From NCBI GenBank assembly GCA_002307135.1, contig DBTQ01000010.1:1-55548 (forward strand): a stretch of DNA of 55,548 nucleotides. The letters are read 5' to 3'. The position numbers were made by a program, and so were the translations under genes. Under the pieces are notes generated by a model that saw nothing but the letters and a program-made list of their open reading frames with translations, ran no database searches and was not told where the DNA came from. Shown one piece after another: positions 34,793-42,136 of the stretch. Source of the stretch: Bacteroidetes bacterium UBA1312. Its GTDB lineage: Bacteria; Bacteroidota; Bacteroidia; Chitinophagales; Chitinophagaceae. The stretch's first letter is position 1; every line of letters starts with the position of its first letter.

Positions 34793-34816
34793 TCACGATA
34801 CGGTTACTATTTTTTT
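34785..34816 (+). terminator. Terminator of the deacetylase gene
   Basis: AAAAATAGT (34785-34793) pairs with ACTATTTTT (34806-34814), with more T following. The stem overlaps the stop codon. Confidence 0.6.
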
Positions 34817-34855
34817 TCTAAAAGCTATTTAATGTATCGAAAAATGTGGTATTGC

Positions 34856-34895
34856 AAAAAAAAATCCCGGTGAAGAACCAGCCGAGATTTTTTTT
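34856..34895 (-). terminator. Terminator of hsp20
   Basis: An A-run, AATC-CGG and CCG-GATT halves with one mismatch and a T-run form an imperfect hairpin just after the hsp20 stop. On the minus strand the stem is followed by Ts. Confidence 0.5.
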
Positions 34896-34912
34896 GCAGC
34901 AGAAGAACGTTG

Positions 34913-35359
34913 TTAGTTGATGGAAATAACCTTGTGATTATTTCCGGCAATAGCCTTCTCATTTTTTGGCAAAGACAATTTCAAGATGCCTCCATCATAA
35001 GTTGCATCAATCTTGTCTTGTACTACATCTTCGGGCAAGGTGAATGCACGGGAGAATGAAGAATAATTGTACTCCTGACGGGTGTAATTTTCTTCTTTTT
35101 CTTCCTTGTTTTGTTCCTTCTCTGCACTGATGGTCAGTACGTTACCATTAACTTCAATCTTGAAGTCTTTTTTATGCAGCCCAGGTGCGGCAACATCAAG
35201 GGAATAGCCGTTTTTGTCTTCGGAAATATTGACATTAGGCAATGTCATTGACTTTCCGGGCACTCCGTCTTTGAACCATTCATTCCAAGGTTCGAAAAAA
35301 TCGTTGAATGCCGGTGTTAAAATTCCTGGCCTTCTTGCAAGCAATGTTCTGATTGACAT
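34913..35359 (-). CDS. Hsp20/alpha-crystallin small heat-shock protein
   Basis: The 148-residue product is a small heat-shock chaperone that holds unfolding proteins. The N-terminus (MSIRTLLARRPGILTPAFND) is followed by the alpha-crystallin domain (about 40-140) with NVNISEDKNGYSLDVAAPGL at its start and GGILKLSLPKNE near the end. An unusually strong Shine-Dalgarno sequence precedes the ATG. The promoter carries a perfect TGAC-TTAA-GTCA palindrome at the island's standard distance. HspX of the DosR regulon is a functional analogue. Confidence 0.96.
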   Translation of the reverse strand: MSIRTLLARRPGILTPAFNDFFEPWNEWFKDGVPGKSMTLPNVNISEDKNGYSLDVAAPGLHKKDFKIEVNGNVLTISAEKEQNKEEKEENYTRQEYNYSSFSRAFTLPEDVVQDKIDATYDGGILKLSLPKNEKAIAGNNHKVISIN

Positions 35360-35380
35360 AATAAACCTCCTTTGTTTGTT
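35360..35380 (-). promoter_or_regulatory. Strong Shine-Dalgarno sequence before hsp20
   Basis: The minus strand reads AAAGGAGGTTTATTATG, a near-complete anti-16S complement 7-8 bases before the ATG. Most genes in this window have no recognisable Shine-Dalgarno sequence, as is usual in Bacteroidota, so this one stands out. Confidence 0.6.
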
Positions 35381-35403
35381 TAAATAATTAAATAATTGTA
35401 GCG

Positions 35404-35446
35404 CAAAATTATTGCAGGAAGCTCCCGGCTCAAATGACTTAAGTCA
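35404..35446 (-). promoter_or_regulatory. Regulon promoter of hsp20
   Basis: Read on the minus strand, TAATTTTG (35404-35411) is an exact TANNTTTG box, 23 bp downstream of the perfect palindrome TGACTTAAGTCA (35435-35446). Confidence 0.8.
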
Positions 35447-35572
35447 CTCTGGCAATTGAACTTAATCAATGAGCTTTTTGAATACCAACGAATAAAAAAC
35501 AACTCCTGAAATGTATTCAATATCGATACCTCGAACGGATCACAAAATAAAATATACCCGCATATACGTTGG

Positions 35573-35680
35573 TGATCCTGATCAGCATTTGGTTGAATTC
35601 TATCAGTCGTGGAAGATGGCAATGTCAGCTCTGGGACTGACGTTAATCATTGTGTTGGGATAGCCAGCACATTAAGTTTG
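35573..35680 (+). promoter_or_regulatory. Regulon promoter of the second BON gene, with an extra upstream site
   Basis: TGACGTTAATCA (35638-35649), 23 bp, TAAGTTTG (35673-35680, exact). A further palindrome, TGATCCTGATCA, lies at 35573-35584. Translation starts at 35710. Confidence 0.8.
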
Positions 35681-35709
35681 CAATATTATTTAACCAAAAA
35701 ATAAAAAAT

Positions 35710-36366
35710 ATGAAAACGGATAAACAATTACAGGCGGATGTAATGGACGAATTAAAATGGGATCCTATCCTCGACGCAGCAGAGATAGGAGTAGCGGTAA
35801 AGAATGGCGTTGTTACGCTTAGCGGCGAAGTGAGTAGTTATGCAAAAAAAATTGCTGCCGAAAATGCTACTAAGCGTGTTAGAGACGTAAAGGGGATTGC
35901 CGAAAATATTTCAGTAAAACTCTTGCTTGATGGTAAACGTTCAGACGCAGAAATTGCCGGTGCAATACTCAATGCAATAAAATGGAACAGCAGTGTACCT
36001 GATGACAAGATAAAGGTAAAGGTGGAAAAAGGTTGGGTGACCTTGGAAGGAGATTTAGATTGGCAGTTTCAGAAAGATGCTGCCAAAAGAGCAATAGAGG
36101 AAATTATAGGGGTAAAAGGAGTGACGAACTTTATCAATATTACACCTACAATAAATGTACCAGTAGTCAAAGACACAATAAAAAAGGCGCTGGAGCGCAG
36201 TGCTGATGTAGAAGCCGAAAGGGTAACTATCGAAACGAAAGGAGGTAAGGTTGTATTGAAAGGAAAAGCCCGTTCATGGAAAGAGAAAAATGAAATTGAA
36301 CGTGCAGCATGGTCTGCTCCCGGTGTCGTTGCAGTAGAGGATAAACTGGTCATAGACTATATATAA
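35710..36366 (+). CDS. Three-BON-domain stress protein, paralog
   Basis: The product has about 218 residues with three BON domains, in the same order and spacing as the protein at 32575-33225. Long blocks are identical (for example AAEIGVAVKNGVV, KWNSSVPDD, VVLKGKARSW). No signal peptide is present. Having two copies in one regulon suggests dosage or hetero-oligomers, not simple redundancy, but that is open. Its own regulon promoter and a following terminator make it monocistronic. Confidence 0.9.
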   Translation: MKTDKQLQADVMDELKWDPILDAAEIGVAVKNGVVTLSGEVSSYAKKIAAENATKRVRDVKGIAENISVKLLLDGKRSDAEIAGAILNAIKWNSSVPDDKIKVKVEKGWVTLEGDLDWQFQKDAAKRAIEEIIGVKGVTNFINITPTINVPVVKDTIKKALERSADVEAERVTIETKGGKVVLKGKARSWKEKNEIERAAWSAPGVVAVEDKLVIDYI

Positions 36367-36389
36367 TTTTGGATATAGTTAACTCACAT

Positions 36390-36427
36390 AAAGGGAATCA
36401 TTCACTAATAGCTGAATGGTTCTCTTT
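36390..36427 (+). terminator. Terminator of the second BON gene
   Basis: AAAGGGAATCATTCA (36390-36404) pairs with TGAATGGTTCTCTTT (36413-36427) over 15 bp with two wobbles, followed by TT. Confidence 0.65.
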
Positions 36428-36483
36428 TGTAATTAAAGTTCTTGCAGAATATATGCCGTCATTTTCAATGTCAGCCGTTATGC

Positions 36484-36526
36484 TGACGATAATCATTGGA
36501 TACAACATTTGACAAGTATAACTTCG
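36484..36526 (+). promoter_or_regulatory. Regulon promoter without an obvious large gene directly downstream
   Basis: TGACGATAATCA (36484-36495), 23 bp, TAACTTCG (36519-36526, one mismatch to TANNTTTG). Predicted transcription begins near 36530, 26 bases before the small frame at 36556 and about 230 bases before the secreted protein gene at 36763. Confidence 0.65.
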
Positions 36527-36555
36527 TAGTATTAATTGTTCTAAACAATATAACT

Positions 36556-36648
36556 ATGCAATGTACAAACACAATTACAGAACATGTGATGAATGAAGAG
36601 TCGCAACAATATCCGCAAATTAGTGAGTGGATAGATCAGTGTTGTTGA
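36556..36648 (+). CDS. Possible 30-residue regulon peptide
   Basis: This is the first ATG after the regulon promoter. It reads MQCTNTITEHVMNEESQQYP and ends WIDQCC, 30 residues with three cysteines. An overlapping +1-shifted frame (36627-36890; LLKRIKALYQKHLILLDFL is its start) is also protein-like, so the two could be one frameshifted gene. Otherwise this is the 5' leader of the gene at 36763. Support is positional only. Confidence 0.3.
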   Translation: MQCTNTITEHVMNEESQQYPQISEWIDQCC

Positions 36649-36762
36649 AAAGAATAAAGGCTTTATATCAAAAACATCTTATACTGTTGGATTTTCTCGC
36701 GGCACTAAAAGTTACTAAAACCGTAAAGCAGTGCATTCATTTTAAAATAAATCACATAGTCG

Positions 36763-37842
36763 ATGAGCAGAAACAGGAAAAGATTGCTAGCGTGTATGTA
36801 TCCCACTTTATCAGCTTCTGGTTGTTGTTTAATACTTTCTATTTGCGTATGTTCACTATTGTCCGGCAGCTTGACCTATGGTCAAAATAGACCGGACTGG
36901 CTGCAATATTCTACTTTACAGAAGGTGAATAAAGATGACCGGCAAAAGCCAGAAGCACATTTAGACACCAGTCAATATAACCTATTGCTCCTTCACTTGG
37001 TGCATGGAAAACCCTCGTCCAAATGGCCTGTAAGGTGCGCATATCCTATGCCTGGTGCAATTTTGCCCTTTAAAAGAATTGTAGCTTATTATGGCAATTT
37101 TTATTCAAAGGGGATGGGGATTCTTGGAGAGCTACCTCCAGATAAAATATTAAGCAGGCTACAGGAAGAAGTTAAGAAATGGGAAATTGCAGATCCACAA
37201 ATACGAGTGCAACCTGCTATACACTACATTGCAGTTACAGCACAAAGAAATGCTGGGCGGGGTAAGAAATATAGACTGCGTATGCCCTTTAGCCAAATAG
37301 ACAAAGCAATGCTATTGGCCAAACAGATCGATGCTATTGTATTTTTGGATGTACAAGTAGGGCACAGTACACTACAAGAGGAACTGCCTGCTTTGGAGTC
37401 ATATCTGAGTCTCCCAAACGTCCATCTTGCTATTGATCCCGAATTTTCCATGAAGGGTGATGAAGTACCTTGTTCTGTAATTGGCACCTTCGGAGCGTCG
37501 GATATTAACTATGCTTCGGAGTATCTTGCACAACTGACCAATAAATACAATATTCCGCCAAAGATTTTGATTGTGCATCGTTTCAATAAAGAAATGGTTA
37601 CTGATTACCGGAAAATCCTTACTCGTCCTCAGGTACAAATTGTTATGAACATGGATGGCTTTGGTTTTCCTGCAAAAAAAATTGACAGCTATATAAATGC
37701 AATTGCCAACGAACCGGTGCAATTCACAGGATTCAAATTATTTTATAAAAATGATCTGTTCACTCCCGGCTGGAAAACGCTGATGCAGCCTAATGATATT
37801 TTAGACTTATATCCTTCCCCCATTTATATACAATACCAATAA
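36763..37842 (+). CDS. Secreted protein of unknown function
   Basis: The 359-residue product has an N-terminal signal segment (about 8-40, with CCLILSICVCSLLSGSL). The mature part has regularly spaced strand-like segments (RIVAYYGNFYSKGMGILGEL, AIHYIAVTAQ, AIVFLDVQVGHST, VHLAIDPEFSM, ILIVHRFNKEMVTDY, GFKLFYKND) that suggest a TIM-barrel fold, perhaps a glycoside-hydrolase-like enzyme. I do not recognise the family. A regulon promoter lies some 230 bases upstream. The exact start is uncertain. Confidence 0.7.
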   Translation: MSRNRKRLLACMYPTLSASGCCLILSICVCSLLSGSLTYGQNRPDWLQYSTLQKVNKDDRQKPEAHLDTSQYNLLLLHLVHGKPSSKWPVRCAYPMPGAILPFKRIVAYYGNFYSKGMGILGELPPDKILSRLQEEVKKWEIADPQIRVQPAIHYIAVTAQRNAGRGKKYRLRMPFSQIDKAMLLAKQIDAIVFLDVQVGHSTLQEELPALESYLSLPNVHLAIDPEFSMKGDEVPCSVIGTFGASDINYASEYLAQLTNKYNIPPKILIVHRFNKEMVTDYRKILTRPQVQIVMNMDGFGFPAKKIDSYINAIANEPVQFTGFKLFYKNDLFTPGWKTLMQPNDILDLYPSPIYIQYQ

Positions 37843-38126
37843 TGGTTCATTACTTGATGATTCGTTGTTTACACGGAATTGACCCGGTATTGTGTTTTCC
37901 ATCACCAGCAACTATAACCATTTAGCGTCGTCAGTAGCTAATTAAGCTCATCTTTGTATCGTCTTACAGGTGACAAAATTTGCTTGTTACCACATTATGC
38001 TGTAGGAACAATGCAATCTATCGCAATAATAAATTGTTAGCATTGTATTATTAGTTAAAAAAAATATAGCTTTGGAATTCTTAATTAGATATCTAAAACA
38101 AAACTTATAAAAAAAGTTTTAATGCA
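37843..38126. other. Spacer before the kinase gene
   Basis: TAGCTTTG (38067-38074) is an exact -7 box and probably the promoter of the kinase gene at 38127. The position 23 bp upstream holds no TGAY-N4-RTCA palindrome, so the kinase does not appear to be under the island's activator. Confidence 0.45.
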
Positions 38127-39323
38127 ATGTTTTTTATGGGCCAGTTTATCGATTTCTTCAGGGAATTATTTAGCAGCGAAGGGTTTCCTGCACGCTGGAA
38201 CTATGGCAAATGGACAAACTTTCACGGATGGTTTTATATAATAAGCGACACGCTCATCTGGACAGCATATTTTGCCATACCCATCATCATCATCAGGTAT
38301 ATATCTCATAGGCATGATGTTAAATTTGCAAAATTATATTTCTTATTTGGTGGCTTTATTTTAGCATGTGGGTTCACTCATCTGTTAGATGCCATAATAT
38401 TTTGGTATCCATTATACAGACTGGAAGCTTTAGTGAAATTCATTACCGGTATTATAAGCTGGATTACTGTATTTTATTTGATCAAAAACCTTCCTGTTGC
38501 ATTTTCGTTAAAAACTACTCATCAATTAGAAGAAGAAATCGCGTTAAGAAAAAATGCGGAAGATGAGTTGGTGAAAAATAATGCTATGTTATTTAAGGCT
38601 CATGAGGAACTAATTACTTCACTGGAAAATGAAAAGAAGTTAAATGAATTGAAATCTCGATTCGTTTCCTTTGCATCCCATGAGTTTCGTACACCCCTGA
38701 CACATATTCTATCAAGCGCGGAGTTAATTAAGTTATACCCCGGATCCGAGCAACAAGACAAAAGGAATAAGCATATTGATCGCATTGTTGTAGCAGTAAG
38801 TAACCTAACAGATATTCTTAACGATTTTCTTTCTGTAGAACATTTGGAGAGTGGTAATTATGATGTAGCCATCAAGAAGTTTAATATCGTGACAATCATA
38901 GAAGAGATCATCAATGAAATAGATGCTATGGTTGTTAAAAAAAATCAGACTTTCAGCTATACCCACGATGGGACGATAATGGTAAGCCAATCGGAAAAAG
39001 TGCTCAGAAATATACTGCTTAACCTCTTTTCAAATGCAAGCAAATACTCTCCGAAAGGTGGACAGATATTCATTCATTCATCGGTCACTGACCATTTGTT
39101 AACGCTAACCATAAAAGACAACGGAATAGGCATACCTGAAGAAGATCAGGCAAAAGTATTTACCGGTTATTTCAGAGGCTCCAACGTAGAAAATATACAA
39201 GGCACCGGATTGGGGCTGAATATCGTAAAGAAATATGTAGAGCTGCTTAGTGGTAGAATAAGCTTTTTCAGTAGGCTTAATAAAGGCACAACTTTTACTG
39301 TTGAATTACCCATTCATCAATAA
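38127..39323 (+). CDS. Histidine kinase with an ethylene-receptor-like membrane domain
   Basis: The 398-residue product has three membrane helices in residues 36-122 that match the plant ETR1 ethylene-binding domain: SDTLIWTAYFAIP corresponds to the ETR1 first helix and ILACGFTHLLD to the second. D41, Y48, P52, I78, C81 and H85 fall at a constant offset of 16 from ETR1 D25, Y32, P36, I62, C65 and H69; Cys65 and His69 bind the copper cofactor in ETR1. There is no GAF domain; a coiled coil (125-170) leads to HisKA (FASHEFRTPLTHILSS, H186) and an ATPase domain (NLFSNASKYSPKGG, DNGIGIPEED, GTGLGLNIVKKY). The receiver-CRP gene starts 230 bases downstream and is the likely partner. The ligand is not shown. 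Confidence 0.85.
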   Translation: MFFMGQFIDFFRELFSSEGFPARWNYGKWTNFHGWFYIISDTLIWTAYFAIPIIIIRYISHRHDVKFAKLYFLFGGFILACGFTHLLDAIIFWYPLYRLEALVKFITGIISWITVFYLIKNLPVAFSLKTTHQLEEEIALRKNAEDELVKNNAMLFKAHEELITSLENEKKLNELKSRFVSFASHEFRTPLTHILSSAELIKLYPGSEQQDKRNKHIDRIVVAVSNLTDILNDFLSVEHLESGNYDVAIKKFNIVTIIEEIINEIDAMVVKKNQTFSYTHDGTIMVSQSEKVLRNILLNLFSNASKYSPKGGQIFIHSSVTDHLLTLTIKDNGIGIPEEDQAKVFTGYFRGSNVENIQGTGLGLNIVKKYVELLSGRISFFSRLNKGTTFTVELPIHQ

Positions 39324-39552
39324 GAATATCAGAGCTCAAAGTATCCTTGGCTATGATGTTATCATTGCGTGCTCTTCAGATACAAAGGGTCATTAATTCT
39401 ATAGTTAAATTCGTAGGCAATAGAGGTTTGTCAATAGGCAATTTAATTATAATAATGATTAGGTTGATGAGGAAAATCATAAAAAGAACCAACGTTTGTC
39501 ATAAAATAGCTCGTTAAAATGTCGTCTTTTTGCTTTGCTTAATTCATATTAT

Positions 39553-40611
39553 ATGAAAACGATCCTTATTGTAGAAGACGACAAATTTATTCGGGAAGAT
39601 GTTGAAGAAATGCTGACTCTAGCCGGCTACAGCGTGGTTATCGCTCAGGATGGAAAAGAAGGCATCGCTAAAGCAAAGGAATTAAACCCTGACCTGATCA
39701 TAACAGATATTGCAATGCCATTTGTTGACGGGATGGGATTGCTGTATATGCTCCGACATGATACAAAAACAGAAGGAACGCCCGTAATATTTTTAACATC
39801 GAAAAGCGAACGCAATGATATTCGTAATGCCATGGCTTCGGGTGCAGACGATTATATTACTAAACCCTTCAACAATGAAGAACTCCTTAAAGCTATAGAA
39901 AATCGTTTCAGCAGGCTTGATATATTAAAAAAGAAATTGGCATCAGAACTACAAACAACAGCGGGAAGAATAACGTCGGCAGACAGTGGAGATTTAGAAA
40001 AATTGATAGTGGACTGCGAGACCCATAGCTACCAGAAGAAACAACTTATCTATAAAGAAGGCTGTAATCCGCATTATTTATTCTATATTTTAAAAGGTAG
40101 AGTGAGAACATATAAGGACCACGAAGACGGAAAGCAGTTATCGACCGACATATACAGTGCCGGAGACTTCATTGGATATAATGCTCTACTGGAGGAAAGT
40201 ACTTATATGGAAACAGCAGAAGCCATTGATGAAGTAGAATTGGCTCTTGTGCCAAGAAAAAACTTTGAAAACCTTGTGCATGGCAACTTATGCATTGCCA
40301 ATAAACTGATCAGGATGCTGGCCAAAAACATAACCGAAAAGGAGAATTATCTAATTGAAATCGCTTATGATACACTTCGGAAAAAAGTCGCAAAAACATT
40401 GGTGAATGTGCAAAAAAAATTTCAATCTGATAAGGCAAAACCATTTTATAATGATATTTCACGAGATGATCTTGCTTCCATGGCAGGAACAGCCAAAGAG
40501 TCATTCATTCGTACACTTGCTGAATTCAAGAAGGAAATGCTGATAGATGTACAAAAAGATAACAAGATTGAAATTATCAATTTCCCAAAGCTGGAGTACC
40601 TAATCCGGTAA
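39553..40611 (+). CDS. Receiver-CRP fusion transcriptional regulator
   Basis: The 352-residue product has a receiver domain (1-120; VEDD, phosphoacceptor D52 in LIITDIAMP, T82, K104), a cNMP-binding-like beta-roll (about 150-255; LIYKEGCNPHYLFYILKGRV, GDFIGYNALLEESTYM), the dimer helix (about 260-290) and an HTH_Crp domain (about 296-345; DISRDDLASMAGTAKESFIR). K315, E316 and R320 align with CRP R180, E181 and R185, where Glu and Arg read a TGA half-site. There are no FNR-type iron-sulfur cysteines. It lies in the centre of genes with TGAY-N4-RTCA promoters and probably activates them when phosphorylated by the neighbouring kinase. A half-matching site (CAACGTTTGTCA, 39490-39501) before its own gene could mean weak autoregulation. 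The ATG at 39553 was chosen over an upstream TTG. Confidence 0.88.
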   Translation: MKTILIVEDDKFIREDVEEMLTLAGYSVVIAQDGKEGIAKAKELNPDLIITDIAMPFVDGMGLLYMLRHDTKTEGTPVIFLTSKSERNDIRNAMASGADDYITKPFNNEELLKAIENRFSRLDILKKKLASELQTTAGRITSADSGDLEKLIVDCETHSYQKKQLIYKEGCNPHYLFYILKGRVRTYKDHEDGKQLSTDIYSAGDFIGYNALLEESTYMETAEAIDEVELALVPRKNFENLVHGNLCIANKLIRMLAKNITEKENYLIEIAYDTLRKKVAKTLVNVQKKFQSDKAKPFYNDISRDDLASMAGTAKESFIRTLAEFKKEMLIDVQKDNKIEIINFPKLEYLIR

Positions 40612-40674
40612 AAGGTAATAATGTATTTGAATACACCCATTGGTAAGGGTTAATGAATGAGTCTTACCAATTTA

Positions 40675-41370
40675 TTAAGTCATTCCTCTATCACTAGAGG
40701 ATATAGATGTTTGCCGCAATAGCACAAGTGCAAGGACGATAACCCATAAAAGGAATGCAGCTATATTAATGCGCTCCCAAAGACCTGCCCACGGCGTTGG
40801 CAGGTCTGCTTGTACTTTGGGCGCATCTAATGCTGTCAAGAAACCGAACAGAAAGAGCACAATAATCGTAAGTACTGAATAAATTTTGAATTGTCTGCTG
40901 ATGGCAAACGAACCTGATACTATGGCGGCAAGCATAAGTAACACGGTTGTTCCAGCCATAACAAGATGCAGTCTGTCAGTAATAGTAGCTCCGCCATCAG
41001 CGAGTACTTGTCGTGTATGCATCGGTACTAATGGCCAGAGGATACCTGTAATTCCGTATATAAAGAGAAAACTACCGGTAAGACGCAGCGGCTTTGATCG
41101 TTCGCCTGAGAGCCAGACACCATAGCCGAATAATGTGACGAGCAGCGTATAAACAGTTCCCAGACTGACCCACATCATTCTCGTAGATACCCCAACAGCT
41201 GAAAGTTCACTGACTGTCTGACTGTAGAAATCGTAACCATCGTAAAATCGGGCGATATAAATGCACATCCCGGTATATAATAACGATGATAAGATACCAC
41301 AGATAAGTAACAATTTTATTCCACCGGAATGGCTAATTCGGGCACCTCGAATGGGTATTAAGCTAGTCAT
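40675..41370 (-). CDS. DUF998 membrane protein
   Basis: The 231-residue product has six hydrophobic segments (about 18-40, 66-87, 95-115, 130-155, 160-180, 200-222). The YDFYSQTVSELSAVGVSTR motif after the first helix is characteristic of DUF998 integral membrane proteins. Function is unknown. It ends 60 bases after the convergent regulator gene and may be the last gene of the minus-strand run that starts with the nitroreductase. Confidence 0.75.
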   Translation of the reverse strand: MTSLIPIRGARISHSGGIKLLLICGILSSLLYTGMCIYIARFYDGYDFYSQTVSELSAVGVSTRMMWVSLGTVYTLLVTLFGYGVWLSGERSKPLRLTGSFLFIYGITGILWPLVPMHTRQVLADGGATITDRLHLVMAGTTVLLMLAAIVSGSFAISRQFKIYSVLTIIVLFLFGFLTALDAPKVQADLPTPWAGLWERINIAAFLLWVIVLALVLLRQTSISSSDRGMT

Positions 41371-41449
41371 ATAATCTAATATTTAGTATGGCCGTATTTC
41401 TATGAACAGAATAAAAATTAAAGTTACTTTCTACATTTGCCCATTCAAG

Positions 41450-41623
41450 CTATGCCTCTTTCTGTGGGGGTAGCTCTACAGGTTCTGCTGGAAGAACGGG
41501 GTCTTTTTCAGGATTTATTTCCGGAAGAGGAAGCTCTGTTGGCAGGACAGTTGGCGGTATTGGCGTTACTTCCGGAACTGGCGGAGCGGTAGGAAATTCT
41601 GGATTTGTTTTTATAGAGCTCAT
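41450..41623 (-). CDS. Small proline-rich protein
   Basis: This 57-residue frame is too short for common length cut-offs. It starts MSSIKTNPEFPTAPPVPEVT and ends PVELPPQKEA. Seventeen of 57 residues are proline, alternating with acidic and hydrophobic residues in a P-x-x-P-E/T-like rhythm. Codon use is like neighbouring genes and it fills an otherwise unexplained gap. Such repeats form extended polyproline chains; it could be a flexible linker or adaptor. No membrane or signal segment is present. Confidence 0.55.
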   Translation of the reverse strand: MSSIKTNPEFPTAPPVPEVTPIPPTVLPTELPLPEINPEKDPVLPAEPVELPPQKEA

Positions 41624-41837
41624 TACATTGACTTTCTTTTAGAAATTAAACATGGCAAACATACGTCACTGCAACTTTGGGAAGCATTGTCAGTATTAGG
41701 AATAGAGCGGTCTAGCAATTACTAACAGGTAACAACAGTAGGTTGGTCATTGGTTGGGATACTCCATAAGAGCATCCCGAAAAACTAGATACTAATAATT
41801 GTTCTTAATTGTCTGGTGGCTAAATTATTAATCAATA

Positions 41838-42098
41838 TTAGTTGGTTTTCCAACGCTTCAGATAAGGTAATAGGTTCACAGCCGTATCAATTATGTCTGT
41901 AGGTATGTTTCTTTGTTCCATCTGAGTTTTGACAATGGACCGCATTCCATCAATCGTCATATCCGAGTTTATAAATGCACCATTCTGATAACAGTATGTG
42001 CAATACTCTTGGCTGGGAGTACCATCTTTTTCTGTTCCTCTGTCAGCTGTATTATCCATAGGCATACTACAACTTTGGCAATATTTATTATCTTCCAT
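41838..42098 (-). CDS. Putative zinc-ribbon protein
   Basis: The 86-residue product has four metal-ligand cysteines in an N-terminal zinc ribbon (YCQSCSMPMDN and EYCTYCYQNGAF), followed by a helical tail (MRSIVKTQMEQRNIPTDIID). This matches the small bacterial putative zinc-ribbon family that carries an acidic D-x-G-T-E segment between the cysteine pairs. The role is unknown. It lies 38 bases after the CHAD gene, in the nitroreductase operon. Confidence 0.8.
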   Translation of the reverse strand: MEDNKYCQSCSMPMDNTADRGTEKDGTPSQEYCTYCYQNGAFINSDMTIDGMRSIVKTQMEQRNIPTDIIDTAVNLLPYLKRWKTN

Positions 42099-42136
42099 AT
42101 TAGGTGTTTTTTAAGTGTGTATAAAGTTTCTTGTAT

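Noticed and set aside
35380..35622. 80-codon minus-strand frame upstream of hsp20
   Set aside because: It covers the hsp20 promoter and palindrome and the second BON upstream site. No protein character; the regulatory reading explains the sequence better.
36556..36648. Programmed frameshift between the 30-codon peptide and the next frame
   Set aside because: There is no slippery heptamer at the overlap, so I treat it only as a possible small gene or sequencing/assembly indel.
38032..38043. Regulon site for the kinase gene
   Set aside because: An exact -7 box exists (38067), but the position 23 bp upstream reads AATTGTTAGCAT, with no palindrome. The kinase seems to be outside the regulon.
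39468..39479. TGAGGAAAATCA as a regulon site for the receiver-CRP gene
   Set aside because: One half-site is off (TGAG), and 23 bp downstream there is no -7 box. The half-matching CAACGTTTGTCA at 39490 is also too weak to count.
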